In this document: positions 6,603 to 14,244 of the stretch, one piece after another
Layout of the letters: every line of letters begins with the position of its first letter
Numbering within the stretch: the stretch's first letter is position 1
Assembly (NCBI GenBank): GCA_003522945.1
Contig: DPHR01000174.1
Span: 1-23,901, forward strand
From: Clostridiales bacterium
GTDB taxonomy: Bacteria > Bacillota > Clostridia > Oscillospirales > Oscillospiraceae
DNA length: 23,901 nucleotides
Direction of reading: 5' to 3'
The notes under the pieces: model-generated
Seen by the model: the letters and a program-made list of their open reading frames with translations, nothing else
Databases searched by the model: none
Told to the model about the DNA's origin: nothing
Made by a program: the position numbers and the translations under genes

Positions 6603-7274
6603 TTATTCCTTTTCGGAAGCGTCCGCAGCGTCTTCCGTGTTTTCCCGCTCCCTCTCCGCAGCGATCCCCGCGCCGTGCTTTTTAAAGGCAGGCTCGGTGA
6701 AGAGCGACCAGAGCAGCATCAGCACCGCCGGCATGAACGCGAGCGGAAACAGCCACCGCACGCTAAAGCGTGCAATTTCAGCCGTCATCAGCACGAGCAC
6801 CACGGTTGACGGCAGATGCCCCGCGGCGAATTTCAGCGCTGTTTTGTTCAGCGCGCCGAAGCTCATCGCACAGCGTGAGAGGATTGGAAACACCCAGCAT
6901 GCCGCGCCGAGAGGCAGGATCAGCGCGACATAGTACGCCGCGCCCGCAGCCATGGCGGTGGGGGCTTCGGCGCTGTACTGCCGCAGCAGCGCGAGCATCC
7001 ACAGCCCGAGCGCGGCGATCGCGCCCCAGAGCAGCGTCAGCAGCAGGCCCGGCACGAGCTCATTTTTGAACGTGCGGAAAAAGCGCTCATAGGGCCCGGA
7101 CTGCTTATACCGTATGCAGCGCACGACGCTGTCATAGAGCGCGGTCGTCGCCGCGCCCAGCGTCAGTACGGGGATGCTGCACAAAAGCCACAGCACGCTC
7201 AGCGCCAGAATGTCCGTCAGCGTATTCAGCGCCCGCCAAAGCCAGCCCTGATAGCGAAATACGCGCCCCAGCAT
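6603..7274 (-). CDS. YesL-like (DUF624) membrane protein
   Basis: A 223-residue protein with about five hydrophobic segments. Its N-terminus, starting MLGRVFRYQGWLWRALNTL and leading into LCSIPVLTLGAATTALYD, is the signature of the DUF624/YesL family. Family members are small membrane proteins found inside carbohydrate-utilisation loci of Firmicutes, often beside sugar ABC transporters. Their role, in transport or its control, is not established. Its ATG overlaps the SGNH hydrolase stop by one base (TGATG), so translation is coupled and no separate ribosome binding site is needed. An in-frame extension to 7595 would run through the SGNH gene and is Arg-rich nonsense, so it was rejected. The last 30 residues are charged and cytoplasmic. 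Confidence 0.85.
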   Translation of the reverse strand: MLGRVFRYQGWLWRALNTLTDILALSVLWLLCSIPVLTLGAATTALYDSVVRCIRYKQSGPYERFFRTFKNELVPGLLLTLLWGAIAALGLWMLALLRQYSAEAPTAMAAGAAYYVALILPLGAACWVFPILSRCAMSFGALNKTALKFAAGHLPSTVVLVLMTAEIARFSVRWLFPLAFMPAVLMLLWSLFTEPAFKKHGAGIAAERERENTEDAADASEKE

Positions 7275-7915
7275 CAGGTCAGATCGCGCACTCTCGGCGC
7301 GAGCGCATCGGCGAGCTGGCGATGCCCGCGGCAGCTGAGGTGCATATAGTCCACCGTGTTGAACTCCGCCACGCCCTCGGCGTCGAAGAAAGCCCAGCCG
7401 TGCGCGGCGCACTTTTTGCGGTATTCTTCCGCCACGCCCATGGACGCTGCGTGGCAGGATGCCCCCATGGCGGGATCGTTGTGCCCTGCGCCGATGTGCG
7501 GCGGCGCAACGATAAGCAGGTTCGGTCTGCCGGCGCGCCATGCGGCGACGGTCTCTGCTTTCAATGCAAGGCGCTCCATGCCGATGCCGATGCACGCCGG
7601 ACTTGCGTTGAAGCGCTCCTTTGTATCGTTCGTGCCGAGCATGATGATCAGCAGATCGACCGGCTCATGCGACATCAGCGTGGAATATATGACGTCCAGC
7701 CCGGACATACACTCGTGCAGCGGATCGGAAAACACGGTCGTCCGGCCGGACAGTCCCTCTTCCAGCACAAGGTACTCCTCCCCCAGCGCCTTCTGCAAAA
7801 GGCAGGTCCAGCGTTCGTCCTCGTTGAAGCGGTCGGTACGGTCGGCGGTGTCATTGGGGTCTGCACAGTAGCCGTGGGTATTGGAATCGCCGAAGCAGAC
7901 AATGTGTTTCTTCAT
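7274..7915 (-). CDS. SGNH/GDSL hydrolase, arylesterase-like; possible sialate O-acetylesterase
   Basis: A 213-residue cytoplasmic protein with no signal peptide. The SGNH blocks are all present: GDSNTHG with nucleophile Ser11, LSGRTT with Gly57, GTND with Asn97, and DYMHLS with Asp189 and His192 completing the triad. The pattern RWTCLL, then EEGLSGRTT, then IIMLGTND resembles the MsAct-like arylesterase/acetylesterase branch of the superfamily. Inside this locus a sensible job is removal of O-acetyl groups from imported sialic acids or amino sugars, but that is inferred only from context. AAGGAGAG (7921-7928) lies just upstream of the chosen ATG; a longer frame to 8017 has no such site and overlaps the ROK gene. 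Its stop overlaps the YesL-like start. Confidence 0.87.
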   Translation of the reverse strand: MKKHIVCFGDSNTHGYCADPNDTADRTDRFNEDERWTCLLQKALGEEYLVLEEGLSGRTTVFSDPLHECMSGLDVIYSTLMSHEPVDLLIIMLGTNDTKERFNASPACIGIGMERLALKAETVAAWRAGRPNLLIVAPPHIGAGHNDPAMGASCHAASMGVAEEYRKKCAAHGWAFFDAEGVAEFNTVDYMHLSCRGHRQLADALAPRVRDLT

Positions 7916-7940
7916 ATGTGCTCTCCTTTTTACGGTATGG

Positions 7941-9323
7941 TCACTTACGGATCTCCGGCAGCGAAGCCGCGGCAGCGGACTGACCGACGCGGCGGAACTT
8001 CTCGTCCGGCAGGGCAAGGCGGATCCTATCCGCCAGCTCGCTGTACTCGTCGCGCAGCACGCGCTCGCACTCGCCTATTATAAGCTCGCCGCCGCGCCCG
8101 GACATCACGCGCCCGAGCAGCAGCACATGGCGGAAGTGGTACATATCGTGGTACAGTGCGAGCGAGTGCGCCAGATACACGCCGATGCTGCGGTATATCG
8201 CGGCCGCGCGAAGGTCGCCCTCTTCCATGAGCTTCTGCACGACCTTGAGCTTTTCCGCCGGGGAGAGGCTGCTGTCCAGCGCGATCCCCGCCGCCGGAGC
8301 AAGCTTTATGACGCCGTCCTGCGAGAAGTATTTCACGCCGCAGCCGATGTCGAGCGACCATTCGTCCTGCATCGCGTTGGGGTTCGCGTCCACGGGGATG
8401 AACGCCAGCTCATTGAGCCAGCCGGTGATATATCCGTTTTCATCGACATAGCCGCCCGCCTCGCTCGTGCCCATGGCGATGCCGAGGATGTTCGTATCTT
8501 CCAGACTGATCGCGCCGGCGAGCGCGGTGACGTCGCCGTCGTTGAAAACGCAGAACGGCACATCGCCGAACGTATCGGTGATGGCGCGGATGTATATATC
8601 CTTGACCTTTGCGTCAAAAAGATCCTGCGGCACCTTGAGAAAGAGCGAGGCGTTCATGGTGCGGTTATTGATGTACACACCGGCGCTCGACACGCCCACG
8701 GCGTCCACGCGCGGCATATGCTCCGCCGCCGCCCGGAGTGCCGAGACGATGCCGTCGTAATGGTAATCTGGGTCGGCGTTGATCTTCGGGAACCAGACGA
8801 CCTCTTCGGAGTAGACCGTTTCGCCGTCGATCACGACGGATACCTTACGGTCGCTCCCGCCGGCGTCAAAACCGATGCGGCAGCCGTCAAAGTGTCCGCC
8901 CGCGGGCCGGGGTGAATCCTTGGCTTCCGGCAGCGCGTCGGTATAGACGACCTCAAACGGCCGTTCATATATATGGGAGAAATAATCCCAGTCAAACGTC
9001 TGGCAGCCGTCCGCGCTGAAGCATTCGCGGATATAATCGCACATATCCCGGTCGCCGCTGATGTATACGCGCCAGCCGCCCTTCATCCACAGGATAGATT
9101 TGACGAGACGGCGGACATAATATCTGTCGGCCTCGATCTGGTCGGACGTACCGTGAATAAACGTGTGAACGGATGCCATCTCGCCGCCGCTGCGCTCCAC
9201 GGCGACTCCAATGGGCTTTTGGGCCGATGCAAGAAATGCGTGGTTGAACTTATAGAGCGGGAAAAAGTCACGGTCAAGCTCCGGAAGATTTCGGACGCTT
9301 GCCTCGATGCCGAGATAATTCAT
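7941..9323 (-). CDS. Atypical ROK-family protein (sugar kinase-like)
   Basis: A 460-residue protein, much longer than the usual 300 for a ROK kinase. Residues 1-145 form a separate N-terminal domain (YLGIEASVRNLPELDRDFF onward). From about 148 a ROK-like fold starts with the phosphate loop DAGGSDRK. FNDGD follows with Asp262 in the catalytic-base position, then GIAMGTSEAGGYVD. The ROK zinc motif is replaced by DIGCGVKYFSQDG, with only one of the usual cysteines. It may be the GlcNAc/ManNAc kinase of the pathway, or a sugar sensor. GGAGG (9333-9337) abuts an ATG at 9332 with no spacing but sits nine bases before the ATG at 9323, so 9323 is the likely start. It is first in a leftward operon with the SGNH and YesL-like genes. 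Confidence 0.82.
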   Translation of the reverse strand: MNYLGIEASVRNLPELDRDFFPLYKFNHAFLASAQKPIGVAVERSGGEMASVHTFIHGTSDQIEADRYYVRRLVKSILWMKGGWRVYISGDRDMCDYIRECFSADGCQTFDWDYFSHIYERPFEVVYTDALPEAKDSPRPAGGHFDGCRIGFDAGGSDRKVSVVIDGETVYSEEVVWFPKINADPDYHYDGIVSALRAAAEHMPRVDAVGVSSAGVYINNRTMNASLFLKVPQDLFDAKVKDIYIRAITDTFGDVPFCVFNDGDVTALAGAISLEDTNILGIAMGTSEAGGYVDENGYITGWLNELAFIPVDANPNAMQDEWSLDIGCGVKYFSQDGVIKLAPAAGIALDSSLSPAEKLKVVQKLMEEGDLRAAAIYRSIGVYLAHSLALYHDMYHFRHVLLLGRVMSGRGGELIIGECERVLRDEYSELADRIRLALPDEKFRRVGQSAAAASLPEIRK

Positions 9324-9378
9324 GCTGCGCATCCTCCATATACAGAAAATTTTGCGTTATAACGTTAATTATATATTT

Positions 9379-9407
9379 ACTATATCACAGCTATTGGCGG
9401 CTGTCAC
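9379..9407 (-). promoter_or_regulatory. Probable promoter of the leftward ROK operon
   Basis: On the minus strand GTGACA (9402-9407), 17 bases, TATAGT (9379-9384). A perfect 10-bp palindrome CGTTATAACG (9355-9364) lies just downstream of the expected start point and could be an extra operator. Confidence 0.6.
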
Positions 9408-9443
9408 TAAAAAAAGAAAAAAATATTTCAATTTAAAATACTC

Positions 9444-9460
9444 TTGAAAATCATTTTCTT
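9444..9460. promoter_or_regulatory. Candidate RpiR operator, copy 1
   Basis: TTGAAAATCATTTTCTT, containing the 13-base palindrome GAAAAT-C-ATTTTC. It lies in the 210-base divergent region between the ROK operon and the epimerase gene. The same 17-mer with only the centre base changed occurs, inverted, before the transporter operon. It overlaps the place where the -35 box of a rightward promoter (TACTAT at 9478-9483) would fall. Confidence 0.7.
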
Positions 9461-9533
9461 AGGTGCTACCATAAGAATACTATCATACATGCAAAACCCG
9501 CTTGAATAATCAAATTGAAAAGGGGCGTTTACG

Positions 9534-10736
9534 ATGGATAAGCAAAAGCTGGAAAACGCGAGAGGCTGGATACAGTCCGAGCTGAAAGACTGTATTGATT
9601 TCTGGCTCAAAAACGGCATGGACCTTGTCAACGGCGGCGTATACACCTGTCTCGATCGCAAGGGCGAAATATATTCCACAGATAAAAGCGTGTGGATGCA
9701 GGGGCGCTGCGGCTGGATCTTCGCGTATCTCTGCCATGTATACGGCACGCGCGAGGAATGGCTGCGCGCATCGAAGAGCTGTCTTGATTTTATGGAGGCG
9801 CACTGCATAAACCGCGCGGCCGGGAACCGGATGTACTTCACCGTCACCGCCGAGGGCGCACCGCTCCGTCAGCGCCGGTACTGCTTTTCCGAGGCGTTTT
9901 ACGCCATGGCGAACGCGGAATACTACGGCGTGACCGGCGAGCGGGAACATCTCGAGCGCGCTCGGCGCGCGTATGACCTCTACTGGGATCTCAACCATGG
10001 CATGCCCGACCCGACCGGTCTCGGGCCGAAGACCGAGCCCGCAACGCGCACGGGGCGCGCCTTCGGCATCCCGATGATATACCTCAACGTCACCGCCGTG
10101 ATGCAGCGCGTCGATCCGGAAAATGCGGCGCTCTACGCCGAGCGCGCCGCCGCCTGCGTAGACGAGATATTCCGCTACCACGTCCATCCGGAGCTTAAAT
10201 GCGTGCTGGAGAACGTCGCGGTTGACGGCACAGCGAGATTGTATTACACTGAAGGGCGAACTGTTAACCCCGGACACGATATAGAAGGCGTGTGGTTCCT
10301 GCTCGAATATGCGCGCAGAACCGGCAATGCAGAGCTTGTCGCCAGAGCTGAGGAGATTTTCCGCTGGGCGATAACCGCCGGGTGGGATAAGGAATACGGC
10401 GGGCTGCTGTACTTTGTTGACGCGCTCGGCAAGCCGCCCGAGGCGTACGAGCACGACATGAAGCTCTGGTGGCCGCACGATGAGATACTCATATCCTCGC
10501 TCATGCTCTATAGGGATACCGGCAAGGAAGAATATCTCGACTGGTTTTATACCACGCTCGACTACTGCAAAGCGCATTTCGCCGACAGAGAGTACGGTGA
10601 GTGGTACGGCTATCTTCGCCGCGACGGGCTGCCCACCGAGCCGTCGACCAAAGGCTCAACTTTCAAAGGGCCGTTCCATCTGCCGCGCATGCTCATCATG
10701 ACGGACGTTATGGCAGGAGAATTGCTCTCGAAATAA
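9534..10736 (+). CDS. N-acylglucosamine 2-epimerase (AGE/RnBP family)
   Basis: A 400-residue protein, the usual length of the family. AGE folds as an alpha/alpha barrel and interconverts ManNAc and GlcNAc without phosphorylation. Visible family marks are NGGVYTCLDRKGEI, MQGR with Arg58, a conserved NPGHDIEGVWFLLEYA segment with the catalytic-region histidine, and KLWWPHDEILISSLML near the C-terminus with the second conserved histidine. Together with NanA downstream this gives the step after sialic-acid cleavage. No NanE-type ManNAc-6-phosphate epimerase gene is present. AAAAGGGG eight bases upstream supports the start. The RpiR regulator gene follows after 17 bases, so the two are co-transcribed. 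A different aldose or ketose epimerase in the same fold family cannot be excluded by sequence alone. Confidence 0.9.
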   Translation: MDKQKLENARGWIQSELKDCIDFWLKNGMDLVNGGVYTCLDRKGEIYSTDKSVWMQGRCGWIFAYLCHVYGTREEWLRASKSCLDFMEAHCINRAAGNRMYFTVTAEGAPLRQRRYCFSEAFYAMANAEYYGVTGEREHLERARRAYDLYWDLNHGMPDPTGLGPKTEPATRTGRAFGIPMIYLNVTAVMQRVDPENAALYAERAAACVDEIFRYHVHPELKCVLENVAVDGTARLYYTEGRTVNPGHDIEGVWFLLEYARRTGNAELVARAEEIFRWAITAGWDKEYGGLLYFVDALGKPPEAYEHDMKLWWPHDEILISSLMLYRDTGKEEYLDWFYTTLDYCKAHFADREYGEWYGYLRRDGLPTEPSTKGSTFKGPFHLPRMLIMTDVMAGELLSK

Positions 10737-10753
10737 AAACACAGGAGAAGCGT

Positions 10754-11617
10754 ATGGAGCAAAGCAGCATAAACGTTTTTGAGCGAATCAGCGCAGAGTA
10801 TTATAATCTCACTACCGCAGAGAAAAAGGCGGCGGATTATGTGCTTTCGCACCAGAGAAAAGCGCAGGACATGAGCATCACCGAGCTCGCCGCGGCAAGC
10901 GGCGTGGCGGAGGCGACCGTGTCGCGCTTCTGCCGGCGGCTGGGATGCAAGGGGTACAACGCTTTTCGTCTCGCCATTGCCAACTCCATCGCCCAGCGCC
11001 CGCAGCAGTCCAACCCGCTCTCCGGCGAGGTGCTCGATGACGACAGCTTTTCCGATGTCTGCAAAAAGCTCTACACGGCCAACGTCAGCGCCATGACGCA
11101 GACACTTGAGCTTGTCCGTCCGGAGGAATATATCCGCGCGGCGGATCTTCTGGAGCAGGCGGACCGGGTGCTGTGCATGGGACAGGGCGGCTCCATGATC
11201 ATTGCCATGGAGGCGGCGCATCTCTTTTCCACGGCGAGCGGAAAGTTCTTCTCCGTGACCGACTCGCATATGCAGGCCATCGCCATCGCTACCGCGGGCG
11301 AGAACGACGTCATTCTCTTCTTCTCCTATTCCGGCGCGACAAAGGATCTGATCGAAACTCTCTCTTACGCGCGCGAGCGCGGCCTGCGCTCCATTCTCGT
11401 CACACACTTTGCCAACTCTCCCGGCGCCGGTCATGCGGATGTGACGCTGCTGTGCGGCGCGGACGAAAGCCCGCTGCAGCTCGGCTCCGTCGGCGCGAGG
11501 ATCGCGCAGATGTACCTTCTGGACGTTCTCTTTTCCGAGCTCTGCCGCCGAAATCTGGACGCATGCCGCCAGAGCCGCGCCCGCATCGCCGCCGCTCTTG
11601 CGGATAAGCACCTGTGA
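10754..11617 (+). CDS. RpiR/MurR-family transcriptional regulator (NanR-like)
   Basis: A 287-residue protein. The N-terminal HTH domain (about residues 1-80) includes SITELAAASGVAEATVSRFC, followed by RRLGCKGYNAFRLAIA, typical of the family. A SIS sugar-phosphate-binding domain spans about 120-255, with MGQGGSMIIA and FFSYSGATKDLIE. In this family the SIS domain binds phosphorylated amino sugars such as GlcNAc-6-P or ManNAc-6-P. Encoded directly behind the epimerase, it is the obvious regulator of this locus, probably acting at the 17-base palindromes at 9444-9460 and 11719-11735. AGGAG (10743-10747) lies six bases before the chosen ATG; a longer in-frame ORF from 10601 overlaps the epimerase gene and was rejected. 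Confidence 0.9.
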   Translation: MEQSSINVFERISAEYYNLTTAEKKAADYVLSHQRKAQDMSITELAAASGVAEATVSRFCRRLGCKGYNAFRLAIANSIAQRPQQSNPLSGEVLDDDSFSDVCKKLYTANVSAMTQTLELVRPEEYIRAADLLEQADRVLCMGQGGSMIIAMEAAHLFSTASGKFFSVTDSHMQAIAIATAGENDVILFFSYSGATKDLIETLSYARERGLRSILVTHFANSPGAGHADVTLLCGADESPLQLGSVGARIAQMYLLDVLFSELCRRNLDACRQSRARIAAALADKHL

Positions 11618-11622
11618 CCAGC

Positions 11623-11637
11623 TGAAAATCTTTTTCA
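11623..11637. promoter_or_regulatory. Possible third, weaker RpiR operator
   Basis: TGAAAATCTTTTTCA has the same TGAAAA/TTTTCA arms as the two strong sites but a mismatch next to the centre. It starts six bases after the regulator's stop codon and about 80 bases before the strong copy. It may be an auxiliary site or chance in AT-rich sequence. Confidence 0.35.
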
Positions 11638-11646
11638 TCTTCCCTC

Positions 11647-11679
11647 CCCCGGAGAGCACTCTGCTCTCCGGGGATTTTT
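11647..11679 (+). terminator. Rho-independent terminator of the epimerase-regulator unit
   Basis: A perfect 11-bp stem CCCCGGAGAGC/GCTCTCCGGGG with a five-base loop, then ATTTTT. It separates the epimerase-RpiR transcript from the transporter operon. Confidence 0.93.
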
Positions 11680-11718
11680 ATACTATCATTTGCAAAAAAT
11701 ATTCATTGTCTAATTTTA

Positions 11719-11735
11719 AAGAAAATTATTTTCAA
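11719..11735. promoter_or_regulatory. Candidate RpiR operator, copy 2
   Basis: On the minus strand TTGAAAATAATTTTCTT, identical to the copy at 9444-9460 except for the centre base; the core is GAAAATTATTTTC (11721-11733). It ends seven bases before the -35 box of the transporter promoter, so it could serve either activation or repression. Confidence 0.72.
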
Positions 11736-11742
11736 AAATCTA

Positions 11743-11771
11743 TTGACATTGGCAAGAGCTTTGGTTAATAT
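11743..11771 (+). promoter_or_regulatory. Promoter of the sialic-acid transporter/lyase operon
   Basis: Perfect TTGACA (11743-11748), 17 bases, TAATAT (11766-11771). The leader of about 70 bases to the start codon shows no clear riboswitch or leader peptide. Confidence 0.82.
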
Positions 11772-11849
11772 GATGGTGAAAAGAGGAAATTCACCGGCGA
11801 GAGCCGTTGAAATAACGAAACCTGAACAAAATGTTTAAGGAGGCACATC

Positions 11850-13199
11850 ATGAAGAAACTGCTCGCAATGCTGCTCGCGCTGTGCATGGTATTTGCCCTG
11901 TGCGCCTGCGGCCAGACCGCTGCACCCGCTGCCGACCCCTCACCTGCTCAGGCTGACCCCGCTCCCGCGGCGGAACCCGCCGCCGAACCCGTCAACATCA
12001 CGCTCTGGACCTACCCGATCGGCGGCTGGGGCAATGCTGACACCGTCGATGCCCTCATCGCCTCGTTCGAGGCGGCGAACCCCGGCATCACCGTCACCGT
12101 GGAATATCTCGACTACACCAACGGCGACGACCAGGTCAACACCGCGCTCGAAGGCGGCTCCGCTCCCGACCTCATCATGGAAGGGCCGGAACGTCTCGTT
12201 GCCAACTGGGGCGCGAAGGGCTACATGGTCGATCTCGCCGACATGTGGGACGACACCGACAAGTCCGAAGTCAATCCGGCCTGCGTCTCGGCCTGCTTCA
12301 CCGCGGACGGCGCCTGCTATGAGTACCCCCTCGTTATGACTGCGCACTGCATGGCCATCAACTATGATGCGTTCGTCGCCGCCGGCGCCGACCAGTACAT
12401 CGACACCGAGACCCACACCTGGACGACCGAGAACTTCATCAAGGCGGTCGATGCGCTGTATGCCTACTACAAAGAGCCCGTCGGCGACGTCTACTGCTCC
12501 GGTCAGGGCGGCGACCAAGGCACCCGTGCTCTCGTCAACAACCTCTACGGCGGCATGTTTACCAATGCCGAGCACACCGCCTACACCGCGGACTCTCCGG
12601 AGAACATCAAGGCTCTCGAGCTTCTGCAGAGCATGGACGGCATCTACTTCAACGCGGCTGAGAACGGCGGCGAGGAGATCACCGCTTTCCGTCAGGGCAT
12701 CCTCAAGATGGCGTTCTGCTGGAACATCGCTCAGCAGCTCAACGCCGACAACAACGATGCCGAGCTCACCAACGACGGTGAGAAGATCGTCTTCATGAGC
12801 TTCCCCTCCGAGACCGGCGAGAGCAAGCTGCAGGGCGGCATCTGGGGCTTCGGCGTGTTCGATAACGGCGACGCCGCCAAGATCGACGCTGCGAAGACCT
12901 TCATCAAGTACTTTGCCGACGGCGAAGGCACGATCGATGCGGTCAAGGCCTCCAAATACTTTGCCGTGCGCGACACCGCCGAGGGCATTGACCTCACCGG
13001 CATCTGGGCGGACAACGCCATCATGAACGAGTACACCAAGCTCATGCCCTATCTCGGCGACTACTACCAGGTCACCTCCGGCTGGGCGACCGCCCGCACC
13101 GAGTGGTGGAACATGCTCCAGCGCATCGGCGGCGGCGGTGATGTTGCCACCGAGGTCGCAACATTCTGCGCCAACGCGAACGCGGCGGCTGCCGGCTGA
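11850..13199 (+). CDS. Sugar ABC transporter substrate-binding lipoprotein (probable sialic-acid binding)
   Basis: A 449-residue protein with a lipoprotein signal peptide. The hydrophobic stretch ends in LCAC, with Cys20 as the lipid-modified residue, followed by a Pro/Ala-rich linker to about residue 47. The mature part starts VNITLWTYPIGGWGNADTVD, the typical opening of family 1 (CUT1) carbohydrate-binding proteins, and includes GGSAPDLIMEGPERLV. AAGGAGG six bases upstream fixes the start. It is the first gene of a unit with two permeases and NanA. The ligand is inferred as sialic acid from NanA and the epimerase; no oxidoreductase of the 2,7-anhydro-sialic acid type is encoded here, so free Neu5Ac is the simpler guess. 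Confidence 0.9.
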   Translation: MKKLLAMLLALCMVFALCACGQTAAPAADPSPAQADPAPAAEPAAEPVNITLWTYPIGGWGNADTVDALIASFEAANPGITVTVEYLDYTNGDDQVNTALEGGSAPDLIMEGPERLVANWGAKGYMVDLADMWDDTDKSEVNPACVSACFTADGACYEYPLVMTAHCMAINYDAFVAAGADQYIDTETHTWTTENFIKAVDALYAYYKEPVGDVYCSGQGGDQGTRALVNNLYGGMFTNAEHTAYTADSPENIKALELLQSMDGIYFNAAENGGEEITAFRQGILKMAFCWNIAQQLNADNNDAELTNDGEKIVFMSFPSETGESKLQGGIWGFGVFDNGDAAKIDAAKTFIKYFADGEGTIDAVKASKYFAVRDTAEGIDLTGIWADNAIMNEYTKLMPYLGDYYQVTSGWATARTEWWNMLQRIGGGGDVATEVATFCANANAAAAG

Positions 13200-13252
13200 T
13201 CAAGCAAGCAAGGCTTTTTCATATCTCCTTTTCTCCTTTGACCCACCGCGCG

Positions 13253-13284
13253 CACCCTCTCTGTGCCCCTGCGCAGAGAGGGTG
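13253..13284 (+). other. Intercistronic hairpin between binding protein and permease genes
   Basis: A perfect 11-bp stem CACCCTCTCTG/CAGAGAGGGTG with a ten-base loop, not followed by a T run. Such structures between binding-protein and permease genes commonly protect the upstream message and reduce downstream expression, giving excess binding protein. It also buries an alternative in-frame ATG of the permease at 13263. Confidence 0.75.
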
Positions 13285-13322
13285 TATTGATAGCTACCGA
13301 ATCCATAAGGGGGAGCGACCCT

Positions 13323-14231
13323 ATGTTCAAATCCAAAAACAGCATGAGCCGCGCGCTCGTACGGCGGGAAACAACAGCGGGATACCTGTTTTTGCTGCCG
13401 AGTCTGTTCTTCTTCGTCACCTTTGTGCTGTATCCCATGTTCCTGTGCATATACACCAGCTTCTTTGACTCCAACATGGGCAAAAACGCCGTGGATGTCT
13501 TTGTCGGGCTGGGTAACTATAAGGAGCTTTTCCGGGATAAGCTCTTCCTCGGTGCGCTGAAAAACACGGTCGTCATCGTTGTCGTTGCCGTTCCAACGGT
13601 GTGTGCGTTCTCCCTCTGGGTCGCCACGGCGATATACGATATGAAGCCTGCGCTGACCTCAGCGTTCCGCTGCATCTTCTATCTGCCGGTCGTCACCGGC
13701 TCGGTCGCGGTAACGGTCGTCTGGAAATGGATGTACAACAGCCGCTACGGCGTGTTCAACTACCTTTTCAAGAGCCTCGGCATCATTGACCAGAATATAA
13801 ACTGGCTGGGCGATGCGCGCTTCGCGCTCTGGTGCATCATTCTCATCCTCTTCACCACCTCCGTCGGCCAACCCATCGTTCTCTACGTTTCGGCGCTCGG
13901 CAACGTGGATCACTCGCTCGTTGAGGCGGCGCAGGTAGACGGTGCGAACCGCCGTCAGGTGTTTTGGAAGATCAAATGGGCGCAGATCATGCCCACCACG
14001 CTTTACATACTCATCATCACCACGATCAACTCCTTCCAGTGCTTCGCGCTGATCCAGCTGCTCACCTCCGGCGGGCCGACGCACAGTACGGACACGATCA
14101 TGTATTACATCTATTACACCGCGTTCAAGCTCTACCGCTACGGGTACGGCAACGCCATGGGCGTTGTGCTTATGATCATCATCGCGGCGCTCTCTGCTGT
14201 CCAGTTCAAGCTGGGGCAGCAATCGGACTAA
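13323..14231 (+). CDS. Sugar ABC transporter permease 1 (CUT1, UgpA/MalF-like)
   Basis: A 302-residue membrane protein with about six transmembrane segments, the first at residues 20-45 (AGYLFLLPSLFFFVTFVLYP, a family hallmark). The cytoplasmic EAA loop, which docks the ATPase, reads EAAQVDGANRRQVFWKIKW. AAGGGGGAG (13307-13315) stands seven bases before ATG 13323. A longer frame from 13263 begins inside the intercistronic hairpin and was rejected. The gene is followed after 13 bases by the second permease gene, and together these form the transmembrane pore of the importer. No ATP-binding subunit is encoded in the operon. Confidence 0.93.
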   Translation: MFKSKNSMSRALVRRETTAGYLFLLPSLFFFVTFVLYPMFLCIYTSFFDSNMGKNAVDVFVGLGNYKELFRDKLFLGALKNTVVIVVVAVPTVCAFSLWVATAIYDMKPALTSAFRCIFYLPVVTGSVAVTVVWKWMYNSRYGVFNYLFKSLGIIDQNINWLGDARFALWCIILILFTTSVGQPIVLYVSALGNVDHSLVEAAQVDGANRRQVFWKIKWAQIMPTTLYILIITTINSFQCFALIQLLTSGGPTHSTDTIMYYIYYTAFKLYRYGYGNAMGVVLMIIIAALSAVQFKLGQQSD

Positions 14232-14244
14232 GGGGGGTGAGCGT

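Noticed and set aside
9355..9364. Palindrome CGTTATAACG as a second operator of the ROK operon
   Set aside because: Only 10 bp in an AT-rich spacer and no second copy seen in the window; mentioned with the promoter but not scored as a separate site.
11772..11849. Riboswitch or leader peptide before the binding-protein gene
   Set aside because: The leader is about 70 bases, with no strong paired structure or short ORF with a ribosome binding site.
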